The translations under genes were made by a program, and so were the position numbers. A DNA stretch of 59,105 nucleotides, taken from contig GG745362.1 of the NCBI GenBank assembly GCA_000151295.1, forward strand, positions 12,727-71,831. The letters are read 5' to 3'. Shown here piece by piece: positions 47,701 to 58,400 of the stretch (positions are counted from its first letter, which is position 1; each line of letters starts with the position of its first letter). The notes beneath the pieces were generated by a model. It saw nothing but the letters and a program-made list of their open reading frames with translations, searched no databases and was not told where the DNA came from. The stretch is from Allomyces macrogynus ATCC 38327. Taxonomy: Eukaryota > Blastocladiomycota > Blastocladiomycetes > Blastocladiales > Blastocladiaceae.

Positions 47701-49784
47701 CCGCGTTCAACGCCAAGCGGCACCACGGGAACGGCGAAGGGTCGTCGGACGAGGACGATGCGTCCTCGTCTGGTCTCGATGGGGATGTGATGCACGTCCG
47801 CCGCGACTCGAAATCGGCGGCTTCGATTTCGGCCGCGGCGCACGCCAAAGACCTCGAGGCCAAGGAAGAGCTCGACGATGGCACGCTGGCACCGCTCTTG
47901 GCGGCGTCGACCAAGAACCCGATAAAGAAGGCCGCGAGCGTGCACTCCAAGGACGTTGACGACGAGAACGAGGAAGGCATGGAGCGCGGCAGTGTTGGCA
48001 AGGAGGTCTACATGACTTATATCAACTTTTGCGGTCGGTGGGCGTTTGTCATCAACGCTCTGCTCTCGGCGCTGTCGATTGGGCTCACGCTCGGCACGCA
48101 GTACGTGCTGGGCGCGTGGTCGGCCGACCCCAAGGCGTCGACGTGGAAATGGCTCTCGATTTACGCGGGCATGACCGTGGCCAATTCCATCCTCACGGGC
48201 TTCGCGTTCTATTACTTCTTCGCCGTGATCGCGATCAAGTGCTCGGAACGCACGTCCACGACGCTACTCGCGCGCCTGTTGCGTCTGCCGCAGGCCATGT
48301 TCGATGTGACCCCCGTGGGCCGCATCCTCAACCGCGTGTCCAAGGACCAGGACTCGGTCGACACGATGCTCCCGCCGCAAGTGCACCACTACTTCTTCGC
48401 GCTCTTGCAGCTGCTCTCGATCCTCGTTTCGATTGCCGTCGCGACGCCCTGGTTCCTGGTCCTGGTCCTGCCGCTGTCGGGTCTCTTCTACGTGATCCAG
48501 CGCGCTTTCCTCGCTGCGTCGCGCGAACTGCAGCGCATCACGTCCGTGACACGGTCTCCCGTCTACCAGCTGTTTTCCGAGTCGCTCGAGGGTCTGCTCT
48601 CGATTCGCGCTTTTGCCGTGCAGGACCGGTTCTGCGATGACATTGATGCCAAGATCGATCTCAGTAACAAGGCGCTCTACACGCAAGTCGCACTGAACCG
48701 CTGGCTTGGACTCGTCTTGCAAATGATCTCGGCGATTATCATGTTTGGTGCCGCGCTGTTTGCTGCGCTCGCGCCTGAGCGCGGCACGACGTTGATTGGT
48801 GTCTCGGTCACGTTTGCGCAGCAGTTGACGTGGATGTTGATCCAGCTCGTGCGCATTTACTGCGATATTGGTACGCTTATCATATTGTGCCTTCTCCACC
48901 TCGCCGCGACGTAATTTTCCTGGGCCTGACCGTCTTATCCGTGCAACGCTTTAGAAACCAACATCGTCTCGGTCGAGCGTATCCGCGAGTACGCCGAGAT
49001 GCCGCCTGAGGCCGCCGAGCACACGGACCTGGCGCTGCCCGCCGACTGGCCGACAACTGGCAAGATCGAGTTTGATCACTACTCGACGCGGTACCGGCCC
49101 GGGCTCGACCTGGTCCTGCGCCAACTGTCGCTGTCGATTCAGGGCGGCGAAAAGATTGGGATCGTTGGTCGTACCGGTGCGGGCAAGTCGTCGGCGACGC
49201 TAGCATTGTTCCGCATCATTGAGGCAGCCGAGGGCGCCATCAAGATTGACGGCGTCGACATTTCGCAGCTCGGGCTGCAGGACCTGCGCACGCGGTTGAC
49301 GGTGCTCCCGCAGGAGCCCGTCATTTTCGAGGGGACGGTCCGCGAGAACCTCGACCCGCTCGGGACCAAGTCGGACGCGGACATGTGGGCCGCGCTCGCA
49401 GCCGCTCACTTGAAGCCGGCGATCGAGGACTTGGGCGAAGGGCTCGACTCGCCCATCAAGTCCGGGTCGTTGTCAGTCGGTCAATCGCAACTGCTGTGCC
49501 TGGCGCGCGCCATCTTGCGCAAGACGCGTGTACTGGCCCTCGACGAGGCGTCGGCGTCGGTCGACCACCGGACTGACGAGTACGTGCAGGAAACGATTCG
49601 CACGGCGTTCAAGGAGTGCACTGTCTTGACGATTGCGCACCGTGTGGCCACCGTCATGGACTATGACCGGATCCTCGTTCTGGATCACGGGCAAGTGTCC
49701 GAGTTTGATTCGCCCGAGAGGTTATTGGCCAACCCGTCGTCCATGTTCTATGGGCTGGCAAAGGAGAGCGGGCTTGTTGCGTAA
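44732..49784 (+). CDS. ABCC/MRP-type full ABC transporter with TMD0
   Basis: ATP-driven exporter of the multidrug-resistance-protein family (conjugates, metals, lipids), usually vacuolar or plasma membrane in fungi. Exons are 44732-44779, 44858-44910, 44999-45119, 45199-45561, 45646-46186, 46255-46769, 46851-48870 and 48955-49784, giving 1496 aa. The start fits the family pattern FC...WGP...DMTLCFQEA across the first introns. The N-terminal TMD0 segments fill exons 3-4, then TMD1. NBD1 has Walker A VGQGKTT (~641-647), LSGGQ (~729-733) and FDDPLSAVD, with Asp in place of the catalytic Glu, as usual for ABCC site 1. A charged linker leads to TMD2 and NBD2 (Walker A GRTGAGKSS ~1292-1300, LSVGQ, LDEASASVD). 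Seven introns of 68-88 nt; all phases agree. Substrate not predictable. No PY or targeting motif recognised. Confidence 0.95.
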
Positions 49785-50189
49785 CCAGCAAGCACCGCGT
49801 GCGTGGGAAGAGTGGTGGGCGTGCAGTTTTTGATTTTTTAGATGGGGTGGGAAACAAGAGCGAAAGAAGGGAACCATCCATTTTGGAAATAGCAAACATC
49901 ATTTTGCTTCATAAAGCAAAGGAATCTGTTGATAGTCTTGCTGTGACAAATTCAAACCAACATCTCCGTACCACTTCTCCATCCCGTCAAACGAAGCGAA
50001 GACACTCGGCTTCATCGGCGTGCCAACATCCTGGCTAACTCATCGATGCCCGTGTTGTGCAGCAAGAGAGGGTCAGTGGATTCATTTTTCGGGCCCCTCC
50101 GACATTCTTCTCCACCCTGTTTGTCCCCAGCTGGCATCGTGTCCACCAATGGCTTGGCCAATGTCCGCGAGGATGCTCAAAATGGCGGC
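49785..50189. other. 3' flank of the ABC transporter
   Basis: No gene supported. AT-richer sequence, probably 3' UTR and terminator, then the edge of the ankyrin-like remnant. Confidence 0.35.
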
Positions 50190-50760
50190 TAGCTGAACTG
50201 ATATGACCTGCCCCGTTTTTGATGCAAAAAGTACATGTCAACGGCTTGCCTGCTCTTTCTGCCTGCCCTTGCGCTTTCCGCAACGCTCTTCGTAATTTCT
50301 TTCGTAAAGTCTGAGAGCTGTATGTCCATCTTTTGGATGATACAGCCCAACCTTGAGATATGACGGGCAGTAAAGCGAACGTGGAAGGGTACGAAAGAGC
50401 ATTCTTGCAAAGTCATATTCATTATCCGACGTGATTGTCGCCCAATGAAGCGGCGCCATGTCTGCAACACGTTTTCCAGACTCTCGTGTGCAAGAGAAAC
50501 GGCTGCGTGCGCAGCAAATGCCATGAAAAACGTGCTCGCGCGTCCAGGCAGGCCACAGTCTCCTGTCTGGAACAATGGGTTAAGCGCGGATGTCAACATC
50601 GATGCTGCAGCATGCAGTTCACTGAGACAACTCCTCATCCCACCACGCGTGCCGCAGCAGCGCCCCTGCCCAGGGACCGGCACCGTCTCGCTCTTCTAAC
50701 TGACAGAGCCCCTGGTTGAGGTGCTCTCCTGACCGACCGCGTCGACCCGCGTCTCGCCGG
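50190..50760 (-). pseudogene. Ankyrin-repeat-like remnant
   Basis: On the minus strand two frames carry ankyrin-like text: MAPLHWATITSDNEYDFARM and, further on, DGHTALRLYERNYEE (50459-50238). An adjacent frame has a helical region (ELHAAASMLTSALNPLF; FMAFAAHAAVSLAHESLENV). No single frame covers both and no splice signals join them, so it looks like a broken ankyrin gene. The 5' part (about 50730-50600) weakly resembles 42148-42290 and 39330-39480. It does not look like a recent copy of the ankyrin gene at the right edge. Confidence 0.45.
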
Positions 50761-50932
50761 AGGGAAGCAGCTATCGCGCTCATATAACCAACAGGATGCC
50801 CACCGCCGCTCCGCTCGCTTTGGATCATCGACCTACCCATTCCACACTCTCGCAACTTTCAAAGCAGCTCAAGCACGTCGTGCCCTCTTCCAAGCGCTAA
50901 GTTTGCGTTGACCATCGCATCGCCCGACACTC

Positions 50933-52338
50933 ATGGCAACTCCGTCCGGCGACACGTCCGCAGCCGTGCGATTGATAGCTCGGGGTGTCGATTCCTGGGA
51001 CGCCGACATTTATGGTCAGTTCTGCATCGTCGCTCTCTCGGCCACCGACCCGCGTCATTCAAAACTGATACTTCCCCCGGTTTCGCGCCAGGGTCGCCCT
51101 CGAAACCCCTCATTGGCCCCGCTGGCGCGCCCGGATTCTGGGACCGCGCCTCGATCGCCGATAGCAACATTGCACCATCCGGCGCGATTCGCAACTGCAC
51201 GTTCGTGACGCTCTCATCGACGAACCGCGACTCCACCATGTACTTTGGCGCCGCATGCCCGTCCGCGCCGCATAAACCGTTTGGCGACTCTCCTTGGGTC
51301 GAGGCCCTCGTGGGCGTTGCTCTCGCCTTTGCCGGATTTGCTCTGGTCCTTGGCTGTTTCGTGGTCAAAGGCAAGCTGGAGCGGGAACCCGATGTTACCA
51401 TGCGCGAGTGGGCGCGCCGTGCAGGAGCCACAGTTGCCAAGTGGGTGCGGATGCGAGTGTCAAAGGAGGGCAGGGTGGAGCTCGCGCTTGCGGCACGCGG
51501 GGACAAGTATCTGCGCGCGCACCCGCAGAGGGAGGTGGAGTGGACGCCCGCGCTGGTCGCGTCGCTCACGAACGAGTCGGGGATCACGGAAATGGATATC
51601 CCGTCTGAGAACCAGGACAAGGTGCAGGTCGCGCGCGGGGAGACGGAGACGCGGATCGATTTTTTTCCGCAACATCGTGGCGTGCCATCGCTCCAGTGCC
51701 ATGACCGCGCACGCGATGGCGACGTGACCGTGTTCACGAAACTTCCGGTCCCGTGGGTGCCCCCATCTGTCGCAGCGCCCGAAATTTTACGGCGCTCTGT
51801 GTACTTTGAGCTCACCGTCACGGCCTTGGCGCCTTCTACCACGTTCGCCTTCGGTCTCGCTCGCCACCCGTTCCCGTCATTTCGGCTACCCGGGCGAAAC
51901 GCTGGGTCGATTGGATACCACTCGTCCTCTGGGCTCGTGCACAGCCGGCAGTCGGAACCTGCCTTCTTCTATTGGCTTCCCCGAACCAGTCATGCGCTGT
52001 CGTACGGCGTGGGGGATGTTGTCGGGGTCGGGATCTCTGGGGGAAAAGTGTATTTCTCACACAATGGCGAGCTCGTGTTGGTGCTGGAAATGGTGGCAGA
52101 GCCGGGCATGCATGTCGCTTTTGGTGCAACAGGGCCGTGTACGGTCAAAGTGCATTGGCACGGGCCATGGCGTTGGAGCGAGGCGAACGAGAAGGGGTAC
52201 AAGTATGTGCACGAGGATGGATCGCGGCAGTATTTGGGCGAGCAAGAGCCTGCGTCGCTCGGACCGCTCAAAAATGGCGATGCCCCACCTCCGTATAGCC
52301 AGGAGAATGAGTCGTCGTCGTTCTCGAGGCGACCATGA
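50933..52338 (+). CDS. SPRY-domain, PY-motif membrane protein (Ssh4/Ear1-like candidate Rsp5 adaptor)
   Basis: 442 aa. Exons are 50933-51014 and 51092-52338, with a 77-nt intron after DADIY. Conserved family block SKPLIGPAGAPGFWDRAS and NCTFVTL (~30-68), Cys-Pro stretch GAACPSAPHKPF, then one membrane segment at ~97-119 (VGVALAFAGFALVLGCFVV) followed by basic residues, so the C-terminal part should be cytosolic. Residues ~225-395 form a SPRY domain: YFELTVTAL, FAFGLARHPFPSFRLPG, SIGYHSSSG, GDVVGVGI and KVYFSHNGE. The C-terminus has PPPY (426-429). Yeast Ssh4 and Ear1 have the same combination (membrane anchor, SPRY, PPxY) and bring Rsp5 to endosomal cargo. I infer a similar role. The N-terminal block before the membrane segment is not one I know from those proteins. 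Confidence 0.88.
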
Positions 52339-53782
52339 GGGGTCACGATCATGAAATAAATGGGAAAATCTGGTAATTGTGCGACGTGTGATCAATTGTC
52401 GGCAGCAGGCCGCACAATCCATCAGCTGTGCGAGATGTCTCATTTTAGCATGGCCAGATGTGATACACCACATCGTCAGCAATAGCCGCGCACCTTCACT
52501 TCAAATCAAAGATATTTGGCTCCCGAAACAACGGCGGCGCCACGGTGGTTTTTGACACAAAAGAATCAGTTTGATTGATTTGCAACTGCCCTCATTCAAT
52601 GATGCATCACTTCGCTCTCCTGCTGGGTGCCAGTCGGATTTGCTTCATACTTTCTGCTCGCACCCCGTCGAAACACATATTTCGTTCCAACATCATTTTG
52701 CCCTTTTCACCTCCCTGCGTTGTGCATGTAAACTTGAAACTTGGCCACACTGACTAACTTCATCCTTTCCCCTGCACACATCCGCCCACGTCCCAAACAA
52801 ATGTCGTCCACAAAGGGCGCCAAATTGGGCTCACCGATCAGTGGGGGCGGGAGCAGGTCACGTGCCGACCGCACCGTCTTGACAGCGGACGCGCACGCGA
52901 CGTCGCAGGCCTCCGCGCAGGCCAGCGAGTTACGGTAGTGCGCACCCGCAAAGGTCTGCATGGCCGCGGAATAGGTGTCAGAAGCCGCGATGTGCGCGTT
53001 GCGAGCCGCGTCGTGGGCGTGGCGAGCCGCGTCGTTGACTTGGCGGGCGGCGTCATGGCGCGCACGCGTCTCGGCGAGAGCTTGCCGGGCGGGGGCATGG
53101 AGGACACGCGTGGTGGTCGAGATCAGAGGAGCGGCCAAGCCATTGGTGGACTGAAACAGCGTCGTTGCGGGCGGCAGACACGAGGAGAGGGGACGCAGCG
53201 GAGCGACTGGCCTTGAATTTGTAAATAGCGCGGATCGAGGAGGTGCTGTGCGCGGTCGGCCGGCCGTGATGGTGTTATTTGTGACGCGCTCCCAAGATCT
53301 CAGCAACGGCCCAACTCAACACAGCGCGACGGGATCGATGTGGTCCGCGCCAGACACACGCCAAACACATCAACAGGAAAGCAGACACCAACCAACTCAC
53401 ACGCAATCTCATCTTGCGTTGCCTGCAGCCAAGGGTTAAAAAGAACCCCTGCCAAGGCATGGTCGACGCTCTCTACGCTCTGATGGACCAGCCCGCTGCT
53501 CGTGGAGACCACTTCGATCCTGGGTGCTGGTTTTGATCACACAAATTCTGAAAGTCGACGGCGCGGTTCTCGCCCGTCTACCCAGGTGGCCGGCCTGCGA
53601 GGTTTTGCAATTTCAGTTTAGTGAGCCTTGAAAAAGCTCCACAAATTACGAGCGAGGCGATTGAGTTTGTCCAGCCAGCGGTCCAAAAGAAAATCGGGAG
53701 GGACCACACAAGTGCATTTTCGTTGATTCGACAAACACGCCAAAAAGGGTACATTTTACACGGTCAGTGCGACACCAAACCA
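52339..53782. other. Gene-poor region between the SPRY protein and RRG9
   Basis: One doubtful minus-strand frame is listed separately (52707-53306). Otherwise no gene. Sequence from 53450 to 53780 is AT-richer and probably holds the RRG9 3' UTR. Confidence 0.4.
52707..53306 (-). CDS. Possible Ala/His-rich hypothetical protein, start not found
   Basis: An open minus frame of 199 codons contains a helical, Ala-rich stretch with an imperfect repeat (AARQVNDAARHAHDAARNAH) and then YSAAMQTFAGAHYRNSLACA. It continues to PPLIGEPNLAPFVDDICLGR. Composition is more protein-like than the other frames, but there is no ATG before Met ~113 in this frame and I see no convincing upstream exon. It may be a spliced gene with a missed first exon, or chance. 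Function unknown. Confidence 0.25.
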   Translation of the reverse strand: MLRSWERVTNNTITAGRPRTAPPRSALFTNSRPVAPLRPLSSCLPPATTLFQSTNGLAAPLISTTTRVLHAPARQALAETRARHDAARQVNDAARHAHDAARNAHIAASDTYSAAMQTFAGAHYRNSLACAEACDVACASAVKTVRSARDLLPPPLIGEPNLAPFVDDICLGRGRMCAGERMKLVSVAKFQVYMHNAGR

Positions 53783-54940
53783 CTATCGCGCCAACCAGCT
53801 CCAATCATCGGGACTGTCCTTGCCCTCGGAACTTGATGGTGTCGTCGTGGGTGCGGGCGTCGGTGCTGGCCTTGGCGGCCGTGTAGCCGGTTCCACAAGT
53901 GCCGCATCGTCGTCCACCACATTCGTCGCTTCCGCACCCTCTGTCGCATCACCCCCATCCCCTCCCTCCATGTCCACTTCCACCGCATCCGCCGGCGCCA
54001 CGTTCACCCTCCCCCTCGCTGCTCCCCTCTCCACCCCACCTTCCGCCACCCTTGCTTCCGCCTCCTCCCTCTCCTTCTTCAACTTGACTTTCCGCGCCGT
54101 CGCCTGCGCATGGCGCCACGCGACCTTCACGGCCGCGCGAGACTTATCCATTTCCTCGGCTCGTTCCGCGTCCGGTACGTACTTTGACCGCAGAATACGT
54201 TTCACGGCCTCGTACCCAATTCCATAGGCGCGCGCGAGTTTGGCGGGCGAGAATTGCACGGGATCCTGCGCGTGGAGGAACCGGATCCGGTCCATGGCGG
54301 AGCGAGGGAGCTTTTTGCGCGGGTCCCACCGGTCAGTCGCGGGAGTGGGTGGGGATGGCGGCGGGCGCCAGCGTGAAGAGGAGGTGGAGGGAGGTCTCCT
54401 GCTTAAGTCGGGATTCTTGGGTGGCCGGTCGCCGTGGTGGTCGCCGTCACGGCTGCGTACGGAGGGCGCAGAACGAGGTGGGCGGGGTGCGCCAAACGGC
54501 GTCGAACCGGGTCGTGGTGGCGCGCCCGGTTGTGGCGGTGCGAGTTCGGCCGGGTCAAGGTCGATTCCGAGCGACGCGAGGACCGACGCTGGGTTGCGCG
54601 CGGGTTTCTTACTGAGTTCGCTCTTGGCCACCGATTTCTTCTTGAGGAGATCGAGCGGCGACGAGTGCGCGACAAGCCGACGTGGTGGCTTGGCCGCGTC
54701 GGCCGCGGTAGAAGTCGAATTCGACGGCGCGGCGACACCCGTTGCGCCGTTCTTGTCGTCATGGCTGCTGCTGTCACTGCTGTTTGATCGCGCGGTCGCA
54801 AACCCGGTGGAGACGGTAGCGGCGGGACGGCACACGCGTGCCGTCACGGCCCAGATGGCGGCGGCGGGCAAATGCAAGCGTGGGCGCGGCCATGGTACGG
54901 CGTGTGCGACGGCGGTGGCGCGTGACGCTACGCGGTACAT
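53783..54940 (-). CDS. RRG9: RRG9/neugrin-family mitochondrial protein
   Basis: 385 aa, single exon on the minus strand. The ATG at 54940 starts MYRVASRATAVAHAVPWPRP, Arg-rich without acidic residues, as expected of a mitochondrial presequence. The family domain is near residues 235-290: WDPRKKLPRSAMDRIRFLHA, then QFSPAKLARAYGIGYEAVKR and ILRSKYVPD, a helix-turn-helix-like module. Yeast Rrg9 is needed for respiratory growth and mitochondrial genome maintenance; animal neugrin acts in 16S mitoribosomal RNA maturation. The stretches before and after (Ser/Pro-rich; Ala/Glu-rich with an acidic patch) are probably disordered and make this protein longer than Rrg9 (about 214 aa). The frame is open upstream of the ATG, but only non-ATG triplets are available. 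The intron-free structure is unusual for this window. Confidence 0.85.
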   Translation of the reverse strand: MYRVASRATAVAHAVPWPRPRLHLPAAAIWAVTARVCRPAATVSTGFATARSNSSDSSSHDDKNGATGVAAPSNSTSTAADAAKPPRRLVAHSSPLDLLKKKSVAKSELSKKPARNPASVLASLGIDLDPAELAPPQPGAPPRPGSTPFGAPRPPRSAPSVRSRDGDHHGDRPPKNPDLSRRPPSTSSSRWRPPPSPPTPATDRWDPRKKLPRSAMDRIRFLHAQDPVQFSPAKLARAYGIGYEAVKRILRSKYVPDAERAEEMDKSRAAVKVAWRHAQATARKVKLKKEREEAEARVAEGGVERGAARGRVNVAPADAVEVDMEGGDGGDATEGAEATNVVDDDAALVEPATRPPRPAPTPAPTTTPSSSEGKDSPDDWSWLAR

Positions 54941-55418
54941 GGCGGCGGTGGTGGGCGTGGTCGAGCGGCCACGCGTACGGGCCAATTTGATGTCGTCAAC
55001 TTGCTGCACTTGCAGACGATTGCGATGTAGCTGCTGTCGGAGTCGTTGGGCTTGTGCCGGTGGTTGATATGCGTTGCAAACGTTTGTGATCGGCGTGATC
55101 ACAACAACTGTGCCTCTTCTGCTCGTTTGTCACGCGCGAGAGCATGACACGTCGCGCCACTGCCGCTGGGCCGCGAGACGCGTCGCAACCGCTGGGAGAC
55201 CTCGCCAACGAGCTGCCAACGTTGACGCGGGAGCGGGAGCGCGGGCCGCTTCGCCGCTTGTCCCGAGCAGCAGTGCCATGTCGCGCGCCTCGACCTGACC
55301 GCTCGACAGATTCACTGCCCACGCCGCGCAGCCGCAACCAGAAACCAAGAAACAAACACAATCCATTTATCCCACACACGATGCAAAATCACGCGATGCC
55401 AAAACCAACAATCCCCAC
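54941..55418. other. Upstream of RRG9, 3' flank of the ankyrin gene
   Basis: No gene. It should contain the RRG9 promoter and the 3' end of the ankyrin transcript. Confidence 0.45.
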
Positions 55419-58400
55419 CTAATCAAACGACGGCGACGGCGGCGCCCCAGCATCCCCACCACCCGTGCGCCGCACAGAAACACCACGCACCACACGCGGC
55501 CCCGTAGTGGTCGGCGTCGCCGCCGTAGCCTGCACCGACGGGTACATGCCGCCATCACCGCCCGACGAATCCCCCTCTTTTTCCTCCTCCTCGTCATCCT
55601 CGTCCTCCTCGGTCGCATCCACCTCCCGACTCTCCTCTTCCTCTTCGTCATTCTCGTCCTCGGCCGGCAACGGCGCCGTCCCCGTCCACCACGCGGCCGT
55701 CCACTGCGCGACCGCTCTCGGCACGGCCAGCATCACGTCCAACACCCCGGACCCAATCGCGCTACGGCTCGCGCGGTCTGCAATCCGCTGCCGCCGGCGT
55801 GCGGCCAACTCGGATGCGGGAATCCGACGGCGCGGCGTCGCCACCACGTTCCCATCAGCACCGCGCGCGCGTTTCGCCGCACGCTCTTCGTCGAAATCGT
55901 CATCGTACTCGGGCACCTGCGCGCCAGAGGAGGCCGACGGGGTCGCATCCATATCGTCCGTCTCGTTCCCGCCGTCGGAACCGGGCGTCGCCGCACCGAC
56001 ACGCACGGGCATCGAGCTGTTCCGGCGCAGAAGCGACGGCCGCGTGCGCGCGCGCTTAACGCCCGACGTCGTGGCCGGAGTTGGGGTCTGTGGCGGCGGC
56101 GGCGGCAGCACATCCACATCCGCCGCCTCCCCACGCCCCGACCGCCGTCTGAACGCGGCCCTCGTCGCGGCCCGATCATGCCCGGACGCGCCCGCATGCG
56201 ACCGCACCGCGAGCCCCAACGCACGATACTCGTCCCTGACTTCCTCGACCCGCTCGGCGCTCAAATGCGGCGCGACCGCGGCAAACGCGCGCTGCACCAA
56301 ATCCTCCAACTGCGCATGCCGCGCCTTCTCTTTCGCGACCAACATATCCAGTGCGCCCATATCCGCCGCACACTGCTCGACCTCGCCTACCCGACGGGCA
56401 TTAAACGCGCGCTCGCGCCGGCGGGACACGTCGTTCAAGTCCTTGGTATGGTCGGCGATATTCTTCTTGCACTTGACCAGAGCATCCAGCAGACGCACGT
56501 GCAGTGCCGCGTGGCCCGCGGGAATCGCAGAGTGTAGAGCGACCGCTTCCCCCTGGAGCGCGTTCACGCCCGTCGCGACCGAGGCTTGGGTCGCGGCAAA
56601 TGCTTCCGAGACGGCTTGCGCCGCGAGTTGAGCGGCGCGCGCGTGCGCGCGCACAACGCCCAAGCACGCACCGACGACCGCGTGCGCGGCCATGGCCTCG
56701 GCCGCTTTCCGGTCCGTGTACCAGTCGAGCATTTGCGCAACGACCGCGTGAGGCGCGTCGTCATTGCGGGCGCCGCGCATGGAGAGGAACAGCGCGCAGA
56801 ATTCCAGCAGCCAGGGGGCGCCCGGCGGGGCGTCGTCGTCGTCGGCGGCTTGGTCGTCGCGAGCGGAACTGGCGGTCGCGGCGGCGCGGCGCGGATTGCC
56901 TTGCCCAGCAACAACGAGCCGCGCGGTCCAGTCGTCGCGCAAGTCGGCCACGGCTTGCCGGACCCGGTCACGGACGGCCTGTAACGCATCGAGCCGCGCC
57001 TGCAACCCGCGGTCCTGCTCGCGCACCTGGATCGCGATCGCGGCCGCGTCCTCATCCGCACACGCCGCAGCGCTCTCTATCTCGCTCAACAACTTCCGGT
57101 GCTTGGCGAGCGCGACTTCCACGCGCCGCTTCAAATCCCCGCGCCGCTGTACCAACTCGAGCGATTTCGTGAACCAGTGCGTCTCCGCCGTGATCGCCGC
57201 CAAGTAATTCTTGTCGCTCGTCAATTGCGTGAACCGTTTCCAGTCCTTTGCTGCGTCCGTATCCATGGCGCGCAAATGCATATCGTCGCGCTGCAACTGC
57301 GCGACGGTCCGTGCGCCATCGATTACTGGATCGACAAACTTGGCCAAGTACGTCCGGAATGCCGCCAACGACCTCGCCAAATCCATTTGCGGCGTGCCCG
57401 CCGCCGCGGCAGCGACTTCGCGGAGGGTCGCGACGGTCGTGGCCAGCGCGTCCATCCCGGCCCCGGTCCGGAGCGATTCGAGCGCGCCAATCGCGGATTC
57501 GATTCGTGGGGACGCGTCGTACCGCGCGGCAAGGAACGCGCCGGCGTCCGAGGACGCGTAGGTGCGCACGTCGGCGGCCGCACCGAGGTGCGAGTCGAGT
57601 GCGGCTTGCAGGACCCGTGCGGCGTCGGTGCGCGTCACGCATTGGATCGGCGGGCGCGGGTACGGCCAGTTGCTGTCGTCCGAGTCGTCGTAGTTCGCTG
57701 AACCGGAGACCGATGGGATCTCGTCGTCCGAGGAACCGGCGAGGATCTTGGTCGTGTCCCCCTCGATCGCCACCACGGCGGGAACGGGAACGGGCGGTGC
57801 GGCGGCAGCGGCGGCGGTGGTCCATGGCGGCGCCGTGTTGGCCGTGAGGTGCGCGTGCGCCTTGCGCCACTTCTCCACTTCCTCGTCGACGCGCGCCTGC
57901 ACCATGGCTGCGATCCGCGCGCCGTCAAACGCAGCATTCAACGCATCCACCCACGTCTCTGGCGCGTCGGCCACCCCCATTGTCGCGACCGCGCGGACCC
58001 CCTCCTGTAACAACATCACCGCATGTTCGACGCGGCGATTCTGCAGTGCCACATCCACGAGCGACTCGCCCGCGGCCGTACGGAACGCGCGCGCCGCATC
58101 CGCGCCCGTCAGTTCCAGAACATGCGCGACCGCCGCCAAATCCTCGGCCTGCGCGACCCCCCACGCCAACGGCGTCCACCCTTCTGCGTCCGTCTGCATC
58201 ATATCAGCCCCATTCGCAACAAGCACATCCAGCACATCCACGCGCGCCAACTGTGCCGCCGCGTGCGCCGGCGCCATCCCTTCCCTCCCGACCTGCCGCA
58301 CATCCGCGCCGTGTTCGACCAGCGCCCGCACCACGTCCACGTGTCCGTCATAGGCCGCAATATGCAACGCGCCCCACCGCTCGGGCCCCATGTCGTTCGG

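Noticed and set aside
54240..55067. 275-codon plus frame
   Set aside because: Antisense to the RRG9/neugrin gene, whose domain is recognisable on the minus strand.
55465..56631. 388-codon plus frame rich in Ser and Arg
   Set aside because: Antisense to the ankyrin protein; the Ser run mirrors its acidic stretch.
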